Shown: positions 1 to 8,177, counted from the first letter of the stretch. The stretch is 64,000 bases of DNA from Tepidimonas alkaliphilus (GCF_007556595.1 NZ_VJNB01000009.1:48787-112786); one strand, 5' to 3'. The notes: generated by a model from the sequence alone, not told the origin. Translations and numbers: made by a program.

Positions 1-4
1 GTGA

Positions 5-1513
5 TCACGGTGAGTCGAGGGACGTGATCAACCCGCGAGACCAAAAACGAGGTAGGCGCCACTCGATGCATGGGGCTGAGCAGGTGTCTTGCGTCAACCA
101 TGGGTCTGCATGCATCAACTGCCAGCCCAAAACAGCTGAGGCTCCCCAGAAAACAACCAAAAGGAAAATGAATAAAAAAATTCTTTGGACGGAGCTTGTC
201 AAGATGTTGCCTTTAGCTAGATCGGCGTTGTATTCTGGGTGCGGAGGATGAGCAGTCGAGCTGGCGCTTAGCCACCAGCCTAGAATAATAGCCCCAAGAG
301 TCTGGGAAAAAGGCATGACATAGATGCCGTCAACAAGTGACTGAGCGGTTGCGGCCACAAGCGACAGCGTGGTTCCAGCGGCGGCGGCACGGACTTTGCG
401 ATCCACTTCGGCCAAAAGGAAGGTTGACTTGATTCGCTCCCATCCTTTTTTGCTGGCGCAAAAAAGCAAAATAGTAAACATGAAAGTAAAAGGGGTTCCC
501 CACTCAGCCAACAGTTGCAATGGTAAATTGTGTGGGTGAGCTCCATAAGGTTGTTTCAGAGTTGCGAAACCCATTGGCCCTAGGCCCAGCCATGGGTTTT
601 GCAGCCACATGTGCATGGCTGCGGACCATAAATCGATGCGACCTGATGTTGAAACAGTCATACGCGTGGCCAGACTGTTAGACACCTCCAAGTGAAGAGC
701 ACGGGGGAGCCACTCGCTTAGAAGAATCTGCATTCCAAAGCCGGCTAAACCTAAAACTCCAATCCATCGTGCGACCTGTCTCAAAGAGCCGCCCAGAAGC
801 CAACCCGCGACGATGCTGATGGTCAAAGCCATCCAAGTGCCGCGCGTGCCTGACATCCATCCGAGCCAACACCAAATTGTTAGGAGTGTAATTACAAAAT
901 ATCTTGTCATTGAAGAAAGATTTCGGTAAAGCAGGATGGAGGCAGTGATAGGGACAGTGAATGTGACAACGTGGCCAAAGTGCCGTGGATTGGAGAAGCC
1001 CGTCAGCAAAACCCATGGGTCGAGAGGGTGGGAGTTCCAAAGCGCAGCGATCCAAGAGACTGAAGTTTGAGTCGATAGAATTGCGATTAAAGCCGCAAGC
1101 ATTACCCAGGCGGCTCGATCGAAAGCTTCTTTGAATCGGGAGCGCACCCAGGTGACGATCCAGGCGACCGCCAGCAAACCGACAAAAGTAGCCCACTCCG
1201 TCCAGTTCCACAGCCCCAGAGGGGAAGCCCAGCAAATGGCGGCGCCGAAGAGGACGACAGCGGCGAGCAAAGCGGCGGTAGCGTTCGATATTGGCAAGCG
1301 AAACCAAGCCAGCCATGGCGCCAATCCAAGTGCAGCCAACATAAGCCACAGCTGGCCAAGGCGCTGTTGATCGTGCCAAATCAGATTGGTAAATGAATGA
1401 GTTGGCGCAACAATAATCCAGCTTGCTGTTGCTGAAACAAAGACTAGAGAGGTGGTTTGCAAAACGAGAGGCAGGCTTTTAGCAATAGAATAGTGGATTT
1501 TAAACTTCGACAT
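5..1513 (-). CDS. tfpO: O-antigen ligase/Wzy family protein, probable pilin oligosaccharyltransferase
   Basis: A 502-residue polytopic inner-membrane protein with about a dozen hydrophobic segments and a large periplasmic loop, the layout of the Wzy/WaaL/PglL family. A short motif HPHNLPLQ (about residues 330-337) matches the conserved His-containing loop of this family, which transfers lipid-linked glycans to an acceptor. The gene lies directly downstream of the pilin gene on the same strand, as tfpO/pilO does next to pilA in Pseudomonas, so the acceptor is inferred to be the pilin. Base composition is clearly more AT-rich than the rest of the window, which suggests horizontal acquisition. 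O-antigen polymerase or ligase is the alternative, since family members are hard to tell apart from sequence. Confidence 0.75.
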   Translation of the reverse strand: MSKFKIHYSIAKSLPLVLQTTSLVFVSATASWIIVAPTHSFTNLIWHDQQRLGQLWLMLAALGLAPWLAWFRLPISNATAALLAAVVLFGAAICWASPLGLWNWTEWATFVGLLAVAWIVTWVRSRFKEAFDRAAWVMLAALIAILSTQTSVSWIAALWNSHPLDPWVLLTGFSNPRHFGHVVTFTVPITASILLYRNLSSMTRYFVITLLTIWCWLGWMSGTRGTWMALTISIVAGWLLGGSLRQVARWIGVLGLAGFGMQILLSEWLPRALHLEVSNSLATRMTVSTSGRIDLWSAAMHMWLQNPWLGLGPMGFATLKQPYGAHPHNLPLQLLAEWGTPFTFMFTILLFCASKKGWERIKSTFLLAEVDRKVRAAAAGTTLSLVAATAQSLVDGIYVMPFSQTLGAIILGWWLSASSTAHPPHPEYNADLAKGNILTSSVQRIFLFIFLLVVFWGASAVLGWQLMHADPWLTQDTCSAPCIEWRLPRFWSRGLITSLDSP

Positions 1514-1582
1514 GCTATGTTATTTTTCAACCCTATCAACCTTGTTTTAGGATAGGGCTCCCTGAGCGAGAGTTAAGGTGAC

Positions 1583-1608
1583 AAAAAGGCTGCCTGCCGG
1601 CAGCCTTT
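1583..1608 (-). terminator. Rho-independent terminator after pilA
   Basis: On the minus strand, a perfect stem (GGCTGCC/GGCAGCC extended by AAA/TTT) with a 4-nt loop is followed by a run of five T. It lies 12 nt past the pilin stop codon and before tfpO. It would make pilin mRNA mostly monocistronic and leave tfpO to read-through or its own promoter. Confidence 0.85.
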
Positions 1609-1620
1609 GATTTAGTTAGA

Positions 1621-2064
1621 TTAGGTTCCAGCCGTGCATCCAGCCGGGTAATAGCTGTCTTTCCATCCCGTCGGACGGTTGGCAACGGTGCAGCTCCAGA
1701 CCCCATTAGCGTCGCGACCGAGGCGAATCTGAGCCCCATTGACGCGAGGGTTGGAGTTGCGCAGCTGACACTGAAGCGCGTTGGCGGCTGCCCCATTGGT
1801 CGGCGCGTTCACCGTCAAAGTGCAGCGCTCAGTCGGCGACGTCAGCCCCATGTTTGCTAAATTGAAGTAGCTGTTATCTCGACCTTCATTGACGCCAACT
1901 TCATAGTTGGTTCGAGCGCCCGAAATTTCGGATAGGCCTGCTGCGACCTGGCTGCGCGCCACGTAATCCTGATAGGCAGGGACGGCAATCGCCGCCAGAA
2001 TGCCGATGATCGCCACGACGATCATCAGCTCGATGAGCGTGAAGCCCTGTTGGACACGTTTCAT
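1621..2064 (-). CDS. pilA: Type IV major pilin (PilA/PilE family)
   Basis: A 147-residue prepilin. The leader MKRVQQG ends at the PilD cleavage site (G7|F8), followed by the canonical hydrophobic assembly helix with Glu at mature position 5 (FTLIEL) and the AVPAYQDY segment. Four cysteines (81, 99, 125, 143) fit two disulfides. C125-C143 would close the C-terminal D-region loop, leaving only a TAGT tail. A strong ribosome site (AAAGGAGG) lies 8 nt before the ATG. The protein should be exported, processed by PilD and polymerised into pili for twitching, attachment or DNA uptake. The terminal Thr recalls the C-terminal Ser that TfpO glycosylates in some Pseudomonas pilins, an inference supported by the adjacent tfpO. 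Confidence 0.95.
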   Translation of the reverse strand: MKRVQQGFTLIELMIVVAIIGILAAIAVPAYQDYVARSQVAAGLSEISGARTNYEVGVNEGRDNSYFNLANMGLTSPTERCTLTVNAPTNGAAANALQCQLRNSNPRVNGAQIRLGRDANGVWSCTVANRPTGWKDSYYPAGCTAGT

Positions 2065-2125
2065 GAATTAAAACCTCCTTTGAGAAGATCTTTACCCCGC
2101 CGACGTGACGAGGTCGGAAACACCT

Positions 2126-2142
2126 TAGCAGCTTTCATGCCA
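2126..2142 (-). promoter_or_regulatory. Sigma-54 (RpoN) promoter of pilA
   Basis: The minus strand reads TGGCATGAAAGCTGCTA, which has the invariant GG and GC separated by ten bases and matches the consensus TGGCACG-N4-TTGCW closely. The predicted start is near 2116, about 50 nt before the pilA ATG. RpoN-dependent pilin transcription with the activator PilR is established in Pseudomonas; neither rpoN nor pilR is in the window. Confidence 0.75.
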
Positions 2143-2200
2143 GTGGCTGGCGTGGCTTCGACCCTTGGGAGCTTCCAGGCGACCGGGCGATTCGCCCTAG

Positions 2201-2218
2201 CGTCAAGCCAGCTTGACG
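2201..2218 (-). repeat. Inverted repeat downstream of hepT
   Basis: A perfect 7-bp inverted repeat, CGTCAAG-CCAG-CTTGACG, lies 13 nt beyond the hepT stop codon. It lacks a T-run on the minus strand, so it is either a weak 3' stabilising hairpin or an upstream binding site for pilA control. The function is not determined. Confidence 0.4.
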
Positions 2219-2231
2219 TGAAGGCTTAACG

Positions 2232-2771
2232 TTAAATTTTGATGTTCAACGTTGGTGGCAATCGGTCCCTCGGCACGCCCAGGCGCCGGTGCGCATCCTC
2301 ACGCAGGCGGTCGTAGGTGTGCAGAAGCAACCGCGCGGCCTCCTGGGCCAGCTGCAGATCCTGCGCGAAGGTCTCGGCGTCGGTCTGGTACTCGTGCACC
2401 AGCCGGTTGCGCAGGTTGCGCGCCGCGACCCACTCCTCCGCGGAGTCCAGCACGCCCAGCCGTTCCGCGCGGCGCAGGTTTTCGATCATGCTGGCGGGCC
2501 GTTCCGACAGGGCCGCCAGCCAGCGCGGCAGCAGCTTGTCGCCGATCGTGTCCTGCATGCGACCGAAGCGCGAGACGAACGCCTCCAGCCGCTCGGCGTC
2601 CTCCGGGCGGGATTCCAGCGCCCGCACCCAGTCGGCATCGGGCTCGCCCGCGCCGAACATCCGCTGCAAGCTCCAGCGCAAGTGGACACCCTCGCGGTGC
2701 ACGATGTCGAGCGTAGCCAGAAACCGCTCCAGCGGCGTGGGCGGCGCGATGCGCTCAGCCGGGGTTGTCAT
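2232..2771 (-). CDS. hepT: HEPN-domain toxin, HepT-like
   Basis: A 179-residue, mostly helical protein. The motif RNRLVHEY (R121, H126, Y128) is the RX4HXY signature of HepT HEPN ribonucleases of type VII toxin-antitoxin modules. In characterised systems the Tyr of this motif is AMPylated by the partner MntA, which silences the RNase. The start codon overlaps the stop of the upstream mntA-like gene in an ATGA, so the two are translationally coupled. It is slightly longer than typical HepT (about 140 residues) because of N- and C-terminal extensions. It ends the three-gene minus-strand cassette that begins with the AAA/nuclease gene. Confidence 0.85.
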   Translation of the reverse strand: MTTPAERIAPPTPLERFLATLDIVHREGVHLRWSLQRMFGAGEPDADWVRALESRPEDAERLEAFVSRFGRMQDTIGDKLLPRWLAALSERPASMIENLRRAERLGVLDSAEEWVAARNLRNRLVHEYQTDAETFAQDLQLAQEAARLLLHTYDRLREDAHRRLGVPRDRLPPTLNIKI

Positions 2772-3067
2772 ACGGCGATGCCGGTGTGCTGGGCCACCCG
2801 CACGATGGGAGTGGCGGGGGTGGTAGGGTCAACCACGAGGGCGTCGATGCGCTGGTCGCCCAGGCGCATTTGCAGGCGAGCGACCAGCCGGTGGGTGCGC
2901 GCGGCGCGGTCCGGCAGCGGCTCGGGGCACTCGATCAGCAGGTCGATGTCGCCGCCGCGCGCCGCATCGTCGGTGCGCGAGCCAAACAGCCGCACCCGCG
3001 CCTGCGGGCCGAAAAGCTCGCGCACGGTGTCGCGGATGACGGCGCGTTCCGTCTCGCTCAGCCGCAT
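2768..3067 (-). CDS. mntA: MntA-like minimal nucleotidyltransferase (antitoxin)
   Basis: A 99-residue nucleotidyltransferase. The motif GS(29-30)-x9-D40-x-D42 is the catalytic signature of the pol-beta/MNT fold, with a further acidic residue in the RIDALVV strand. In type VII modules MntA adds AMP groups to HepT and neutralises it. I chose the ATG at 3067 (MRLSETE) because GGGAGG lies just upstream; a GTG at 3079 would add four residues. The 5' end overlaps the 3' end of the AAA/nuclease gene by 10 bases, and the stop overlaps the hepT start. Confidence 0.85.
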   Translation of the reverse strand: MRLSETERAVIRDTVRELFGPQARVRLFGSRTDDAARGGDIDLLIECPEPLPDRAARTHRLVARLQMRLGDQRIDALVVDPTTPATPIVRVAQHTGIAV

Positions 3068-4689
3068 GCCACCTCCCACCCCACGATCTGCCGCCGCGCG
3101 CGGCTGAACTCCACGCCCAGCTCGATCACTTCCGTGATGCCCGGCGCGCCGCGGTGCTTGGCGGCGTAGTCGCGGGCCTTGAGCTGGCGCATCGCCTCGC
3201 CGGTGGGGGCGTCACCATCGATGACCTTGAACTCGATCACCCAGGCACGATTGGCATGGCGGATGACAAGGTCGCACTGGCCCGGGTTGGAGACTTCCTC
3301 CGGCACGATGTCGAGCCCGAGGCTGGCCAGATGGCTGTAGAAGACGCTGGCGTAATAGCCCTCATACTGGGCGATGGGGTTGGCGCGCACCCAATCGTGC
3401 GGGATGCTGGCGTAGAGCCGCTCGAAGTGCGCGCGCAGGCCATCGGTGTCGGCTTGCAGCAGCATCTGATAAAGCGCGCGCGGCTGCAGCAGCTGGCGCT
3501 GCTCGGCTGGATACCAGCCAAAATAGAGCAACGCGCGATTGAGCGCGCCGCGCACTTCGCGATTGGGCACGCCGAGTTCATAGCTCAGCAGCCCGCCGCA
3601 GTTTTCCACGCGCTGGATCGTCAGGTAGCCGGTCTGCCACAGCATCGCCTCCACGGCGATGTCGTCCACATCGAAGGCCGACAGCAAATCCTCTTCCGCG
3701 AGCATGCGCTCCAGCCGCGGCGTGAAAAAACCCTTGCCGCGCAGCCACTGCACCAGAAAGGTCGGCGTGCCGGTCTCAAACCAGTGCGCGCGAAACTGCC
3801 GCTCCGCCAGCAGCAACAGCACGTCAAACGGGTTGTAAACGCTCACCGGGCCCCAGCGGTAGCCGTTATACCAGCGCCGGATCTCCTCCCGATCCAGCGG
3901 CTGGCCCTCTTGCTCGGCAGCCTCCAGCTCCGGCGCAAACACCGTGTCGATGTCCTCATCGGTGTAGCCGCAGATCGTGCCGTATTCGGGCGACAGCGTG
4001 ATGTCGCGCAGGTTGTTGAGCCCTGAGAAGATCGAGACCTTGCTGAATTTGGACACCCCCGTCAGCAGCACAAAGCGCAGGTCGGCGTCTCTTCCCTTGA
4101 TGACGCTGTAGAGGTTGCGCAAGCCCTCGCGCATGGCGCGGGCGATCTCAGGCGCTTCGAGGTTGTCGAGGATGGGCTTGTCGTATTCATCGACCAGCAC
4201 CACGGCTTGGCGCTGGTGCTGCTCAGCGGCGCGGCTGATGAGCTCGGCGAAGCTGCCGGGGATGTCGTCAGGGTCTTCCAACGCCACGCCCAGGCGCTGC
4301 GCCTGCTCGCGCAGCTGGCGGCGGATGTGGCGGTCAAGCTCGTCGCGCTTTTCCAGACGGCCTTCGGCAAAGCTTAAGCGAATCACGGGGTGGGGCTTGG
4401 CCCAGTCCCAGTGGTCGGCAAGGAAGAGCTTGTCGCGCGGCGCCGTGCCGTCCGATCCGTCGTGTGCGTCGAACAGCTGCCGCTTGCCTTCGAAGGCGCA
4501 GGCGATGGTGTCCAGCAGCAGGCTCTTGCCGAAGCGGCGCGGGCGGGAGAGAAAGTAGAACTTACCGCTGTCCACCAAGCGCGCGACGAGCGGCGTCTTG
4601 TCCACGTAGTAGTAGCCGCCCTCGCGGATGTCGCGCAGGGTCTGGATGCCGATCGGCAGTTTGCGGCGCAGCGTGGGCAGGGAGCTCAT
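3058..4689 (-). CDS. AAA-ATPase-like / PD-(D/E)XK nuclease family protein
   Basis: A 543-residue protein with the AAA-ATPase_like plus PDDEXK_9 (formerly DUF1703) architecture. N-terminal features are a P-loop-type FGKSLLLD (about 53-60), a Walker B stretch VVLVDEYDKPIL (163-174; D167, E168) and a downstream TGVSKFSK sensor-like strand. The C-terminal domain carries a nuclease core with an Asp in QCDLVI and an ExK in WVIEFKV. The family is widespread and strain-variable, and its biological role is not established; a defence or mobile-element role is often suspected. The ATG follows a non-coding gap shared with the divergent folE. The overlap with mntA and hepT suggests co-expression. Confidence 0.85.
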   Translation of the reverse strand: MSSLPTLRRKLPIGIQTLRDIREGGYYYVDKTPLVARLVDSGKFYFLSRPRRFGKSLLLDTIACAFEGKRQLFDAHDGSDGTAPRDKLFLADHWDWAKPHPVIRLSFAEGRLEKRDELDRHIRRQLREQAQRLGVALEDPDDIPGSFAELISRAAEQHQRQAVVLVDEYDKPILDNLEAPEIARAMREGLRNLYSVIKGRDADLRFVLLTGVSKFSKVSIFSGLNNLRDITLSPEYGTICGYTDEDIDTVFAPELEAAEQEGQPLDREEIRRWYNGYRWGPVSVYNPFDVLLLLAERQFRAHWFETGTPTFLVQWLRGKGFFTPRLERMLAEEDLLSAFDVDDIAVEAMLWQTGYLTIQRVENCGGLLSYELGVPNREVRGALNRALLYFGWYPAEQRQLLQPRALYQMLLQADTDGLRAHFERLYASIPHDWVRANPIAQYEGYYASVFYSHLASLGLDIVPEEVSNPGQCDLVIRHANRAWVIEFKVIDGDAPTGEAMRQLKARDYAAKHRGAPGITEVIELGVEFSRARRQIVGWEVACG

Positions 4690-4748
4690 GTTTAAGATGG
4701 TAGCGCGGATCCCCGCAAGGTTGGCGTGGCGGGCGCTTCGGTGCTAGC

Positions 4749-5495
4749 ATGCGTTCCATGCTGATGCCTCACCCTGATGCCATGACTGCCCGCGCAAACA
4801 GCGAAGAGGAGGGCGTGCCGGTTTCGGTGCGGATCCGGGAGCGGCTGCGCGCTGCGCGCAAGCGTTTCCACGCCAATGACAACATCGCTGATTTCATTCA
4901 GCCCGGCGAGCTGGAGGAGTTGCTCGATGAGGTGACCGAAAAAATGCAGGCGGTGCTGGACAGCCTGGTGATCGACACCCGCAGCGACCACAACACCGAA
5001 GACACCGCCCGCCGGGTGGCCAAGATGTATATAAAAGAAGTGTTCGCGGGCCGCTACGTCAAGGCGCCGGCGATCACCGAATTTCCGAACGCAGAGCATC
5101 TAAACGAACTGATGATCGTCGGCCCGATCACCGTGCGCAGCGCCTGCAGTCATCATTTCTGTCCGGTGATTGGGCGGCTCTGGATCGGCGTGATGCCCAA
5201 TGAGCACACCAATGTGATTGGCTTGTCCAAATACGCCCGCCTGGCTGAATGGATCATGAGTCGCCCGCAAATCCAAGAAGAGGCGGTGGTGCAGCTGGCT
5301 GATCTCATCCAGGAAAAGACCCAGCCGGATGGTTTGGCCATCGTCATGGAGGCCACCCACTACTGTATGGCATGGCGCGGGGTAAAGGACATGGACAGCC
5401 GCATGATCAATTCGGTGATGCGCGGGGTGTTTTTGAAAGACGCCAATCTGCGGCGCGAATTTTTGTCGTTGTTGCCGCGCCAAGCGTCGGCCTGA
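4749..5495 (+). CDS. folE: GTP cyclohydrolase I
   Basis: Converts GTP to 7,8-dihydroneopterin triphosphate, the first step to tetrahydrofolate and other pterins, in the cytoplasm. The 248-residue protein has the FolE catalytic region CSHHFCPVIGRLWIG (C133, H135, H136) and the second zinc cysteine C206 in HYCMAWRG, followed by the conserved substrate-binding tail. The N-terminus has several Met codons within 35 nt (4749, 4758, 4764, 4782) and no clear ribosome site, so the exact start is uncertain; homology begins near VSVRIRERL (26-34). It is followed after 19 nt by a BLUF photoreceptor on the same strand. Confidence 0.95.
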   Translation: MRSMLMPHPDAMTARANSEEEGVPVSVRIRERLRAARKRFHANDNIADFIQPGELEELLDEVTEKMQAVLDSLVIDTRSDHNTEDTARRVAKMYIKEVFAGRYVKAPAITEFPNAEHLNELMIVGPITVRSACSHHFCPVIGRLWIGVMPNEHTNVIGLSKYARLAEWIMSRPQIQEEAVVQLADLIQEKTQPDGLAIVMEATHYCMAWRGVKDMDSRMINSVMRGVFLKDANLRREFLSLLPRQASA

Positions 5496-5514
5496 TCGGC
5501 AGAGGTGGCAGACG

Positions 5515-5940
5515 ATGCTGGTTCGCTTGCTCTATGTGAGCCGCGCTCGGCCGGGGCACACGGCGCAGGATATTGAGGATATCCTGCACGCGGCGCGTCA
5601 TCACAACCTGCACAATGGCATCACCGGCATTCTGTGCTACGGGGGTGGCATTTATCTGCAGGCGATTGAAGGCGGGCGCAACGCCGTCAACCGGCTTTAC
5701 CGCCAAATCATCGAAGACCCGCGCCACACCGACGTGGAGCTGCTGCTTTACGAAGAAATCACCGAGCGCCGCTTTGGCGGCTGGACGATGGGGCAGGTTA
5801 ATCTCTCTAAGCTCAACACGTCGATCGTGTTGAAATATTCGGAGCGTCCGGAATTTGACCCCTATCGGGTTTCGGGCAAGGTGTCGCTGGCCTTGCTGGA
5901 GGAGCTGATGGCCACCGCCAGCATCATTGGTCGGGCTTAA
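5515..5940 (+). CDS. BLUF-domain blue-light sensor protein
   Basis: A 141-residue stand-alone BLUF (blue light using FAD) protein. The photocycle residues line up with AppA spacing: Y7 in LLYVSR, H30-N31, Q49 in YLQAIEG, and W90/M92 in GGWTMG. After the roughly 95-residue domain is a short helical tail (100-141), as in PixD/BlrB-type short BLUF proteins that signal through partner interaction. It probably shares a transcript with folE (19-nt gap). Its partner is not apparent. Its stop codon TAA overlaps that of the convergent moeB-like gene in TTAA. Confidence 0.93.
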   Translation: MLVRLLYVSRARPGHTAQDIEDILHAARHHNLHNGITGILCYGGGIYLQAIEGGRNAVNRLYRQIIEDPRHTDVELLLYEEITERRFGGWTMGQVNLSKLNTSIVLKYSERPEFDPYRVSGKVSLALLEELMATASIIGRA

Positions 5941-6695
5941 GGTGCGGTTTGGGACGCGCAGACCGGACAATCGGGGCGGCGAGTCAGGCGAATTTCCTGA
6001 AACTGACTGCTGCGGCCATCCAACAGCAGCAGCCGCCCCATCAGGGTTTCGGGCAGACCAGCCATCAGCTTGATGGCCTCAGCGGCTTGCAGCGTGCCGA
6101 TGATGCCGACCAGCGGCGCGAACACGCCCATCGTGGCGCAGCGCACGTCCTCGGGTGGATGCTCCGGCGGAAAGAGGCAGGCGTAACAAGGGCTGTCGGG
6201 CATTCGCGGGTCAAAGACGGTGATTTGTCCGTCGAAGCGAATCGCCGCCCCTGAGACCAACGGCACACGATGGCGACGGCTGGCCCGGTTCAGCGCATGC
6301 CGGGTGGCAAAGTTGTCGCTGCAGTCCAGCACCACGCTGGCGCCAGGCAGCAACGCGTCCAGCCGAGCCTCGTCGGCCCGTTCGGCGTTGATCTCGACGC
6401 GCACATCGGGATTGAGCGCCTGCAAGGCGCTGCGCGCGGACTCCACTTTGAGCTGCCCGATCCGTGGCGTGGTGTGGGCAATTTGACGTTGCAGATTGGT
6501 GAGATCGACCACATCAGGATCGACCAGCGTGATGCGGCCTACGCCGGCGCTGGCCAAATACAGCGCCGCGGGCGAGCCGAGCCCTCCGGCGCCGACAATA
6601 ACGGCATGCGACGCCAACAAGCGTTGCTGCCCCTCGATGCCCAGCTCCTCAAGCAGGATATGGCGCGAATAGCGCAGCAATTGCTCGTCGGTCAT
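5937..6695 (-). CDS. moeB: HesA/MoeB/ThiF family adenylyltransferase
   Basis: A 252-residue E1-like enzyme that adenylates the C-terminal Gly-Gly of a sulfur-carrier protein (MoaD or ThiS) for molybdopterin or thiamine synthesis. It has the nucleotide-binding GAGGLGSP (35-42), the LVDPDVVDLTNLQRQ segment (57-71), and a structural zinc site with two CxxC pairs, C170/C173 and C243/C246. C186 in VRCATMG corresponds to the possible acyl-enzyme Cys. It follows ctpA by 18 nt and ends a gpmA-ctpA-moeB run on the minus strand. MoeB and ThiF cannot be separated on sequence alone; thiC in this window is far away. Confidence 0.9.
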   Translation of the reverse strand: MTDEQLLRYSRHILLEELGIEGQQRLLASHAVIVGAGGLGSPAALYLASAGVGRITLVDPDVVDLTNLQRQIAHTTPRIGQLKVESARSALQALNPDVRVEINAERADEARLDALLPGASVVLDCSDNFATRHALNRASRRHRVPLVSGAAIRFDGQITVFDPRMPDSPCYACLFPPEHPPEDVRCATMGVFAPLVGIIGTLQAAEAIKLMAGLPETLMGRLLLLDGRSSQFQEIRLTRRPDCPVCASQTAP

Positions 6696-6713
6696 CGGGG
6701 GCGCGGCGCAGGG

Positions 6714-8177
6714 TTAATTTTCCGCTTTGGCGGGGCGCTCCGTGGCGGTTTTGCTGACCACCACCGGCAAGCCTTTGAGTTGATTGAGCGCCTGTTGCAA
6801 CTGAAAATCCTTATCCGAGCCAAATTCCGGCAGCAGCCGCGCTCCCGGATTTTTGCGTTGCTCCTCTTCCAGCCGCTGGCGGGCTTGTTCACGTTCGCGT
6901 TCGCGCTGACGCAGCGCCTCGCGCTCGGCTTCGCTCAACGGGGTCTCATCGGGCCCCGCCAAGTGTTTGTCCAAATCGGCCTCGCGCGTGCGCAGCGCCG
7001 AAAACAGATTGCCTTCGGGCGTTTCGTCCACCCACACGTCTGGCACGATGCCTTTGGCCTGAATGGAGCGCCCGCTGGGGGTGTAGTAGCGCGCGGTGGT
7101 GAGCTTCAGCGCCGTATCCGGCCCCAAGGGCCGCACCGTCTGCACCGAGCCTTTGCCGAAGGTTTGGCTGCCCATGACGACGGCGCGCTTGTGATCCTGC
7201 AGCGCCCCGGCGACGATTTCGCTGGCGGAGGCCGAGCCCTCGTTGACCAGCACCACCAGCGGGATGCGCTTGAGCAGCCCTTGCGTGCTCGCGGTCAACC
7301 GCGCCACGGGATCGTTGCCGGGCCGGCGCAAATAATCGCGAGGCGTGGCGCGGTAGGTGGCTTTGCTTTCCTCCAGCTGGCCGTTGGTGGTGACAACCAC
7401 CGCGTTGTCGGGCAAGAACACCGCGGCCAAACCCACCGCCGCATCGAGCAAGCCGCCGGGGTCGTTGCGCAAATCGAGCACCAGGCCCTTGAGGTTGGGT
7501 TCGGCGCGCACGATTTCTTCGATCTTGCGGGCAAAGTCCTCCAGCGTACGCTCTTGGAACTGGGACACGCGCACCCAGGCGTAGCCAGGCTCCACCACCC
7601 GGGCGCGCACGCTGACGGTTTTGATCTCTTGCCGCGTGATGGTGACGCGGAAGGTGCGGTTTTCGTCGCGGCGGAAGATGGTCAAATCGACTTTGGTGTT
7701 GGGCTCGCCGCGCATGCGCTTGACGGCCTCGTTGATGGTCAGACCCTTGACCGCTGTGTCATCGATCTTGGTAATAAGGTCGCCGGCTTTGATTCCGGCG
7801 CGGAAGGCTGGCGAATCTTCGATCGGCGAGACCACCTTGACCAGGCCGTCTTCCATCGTGATTTCGATGCCGACGCCGACAAAGCGGCCTGAGGTGCCCT
7901 CCCGAAATTCCTTAAAGCTCTTGGCGTCAAAATATTGCGAATGCGGATCCAGCGCCGAGACCATGCCGGCAATGGCGTCGGTGATCAGCTTTTTGTCGTC
8001 CACGGGATCGACGTAATCGCTTTTGATCATCCCATAGACGGCAGCAAATTGTTGCAGTTCTTGCAGCGGCAGCGGCGCAAAGCTGGCCCGCGCCGTCGCT
8101 TGCAGCCCGACGGTGGTCAGGGCTCCAGCCAGAGCGCCCAGCGCCACCCAGCCCGCGATGTTCAATTTATGCCCCAT
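6714..8177 (-). CDS. ctpA: C-terminal processing peptidase, S41 family
   Basis: A 487-residue periplasmic serine protease that trims or degrades proteins from their C-termini. It starts with a basic/hydrophobic export signal (residues 1-30), then the S41 N-terminal helices, a PDZ domain (about 95-175) and the protease core. The catalytic Ser is in GSASASE (314-320) and the general-base Lys is K342 in FGKGSVQ. A charged, arginine/glutamate-rich stretch (about 415-450) near the C-terminus is probably coiled. It sits between gpmA and moeB on the same strand, with a 121-nt gap to gpmA. Confidence 0.95.
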   Translation of the reverse strand: MGHKLNIAGWVALGALAGALTTVGLQATARASFAPLPLQELQQFAAVYGMIKSDYVDPVDDKKLITDAIAGMVSALDPHSQYFDAKSFKEFREGTSGRFVGVGIEITMEDGLVKVVSPIEDSPAFRAGIKAGDLITKIDDTAVKGLTINEAVKRMRGEPNTKVDLTIFRRDENRTFRVTITRQEIKTVSVRARVVEPGYAWVRVSQFQERTLEDFARKIEEIVRAEPNLKGLVLDLRNDPGGLLDAAVGLAAVFLPDNAVVVTTNGQLEESKATYRATPRDYLRRPGNDPVARLTASTQGLLKRIPLVVLVNEGSASASEIVAGALQDHKRAVVMGSQTFGKGSVQTVRPLGPDTALKLTTARYYTPSGRSIQAKGIVPDVWVDETPEGNLFSALRTREADLDKHLAGPDETPLSEAEREALRQREREREQARQRLEEEQRKNPGARLLPEFGSDKDFQLQQALNQLKGLPVVVSKTATERPAKAEN

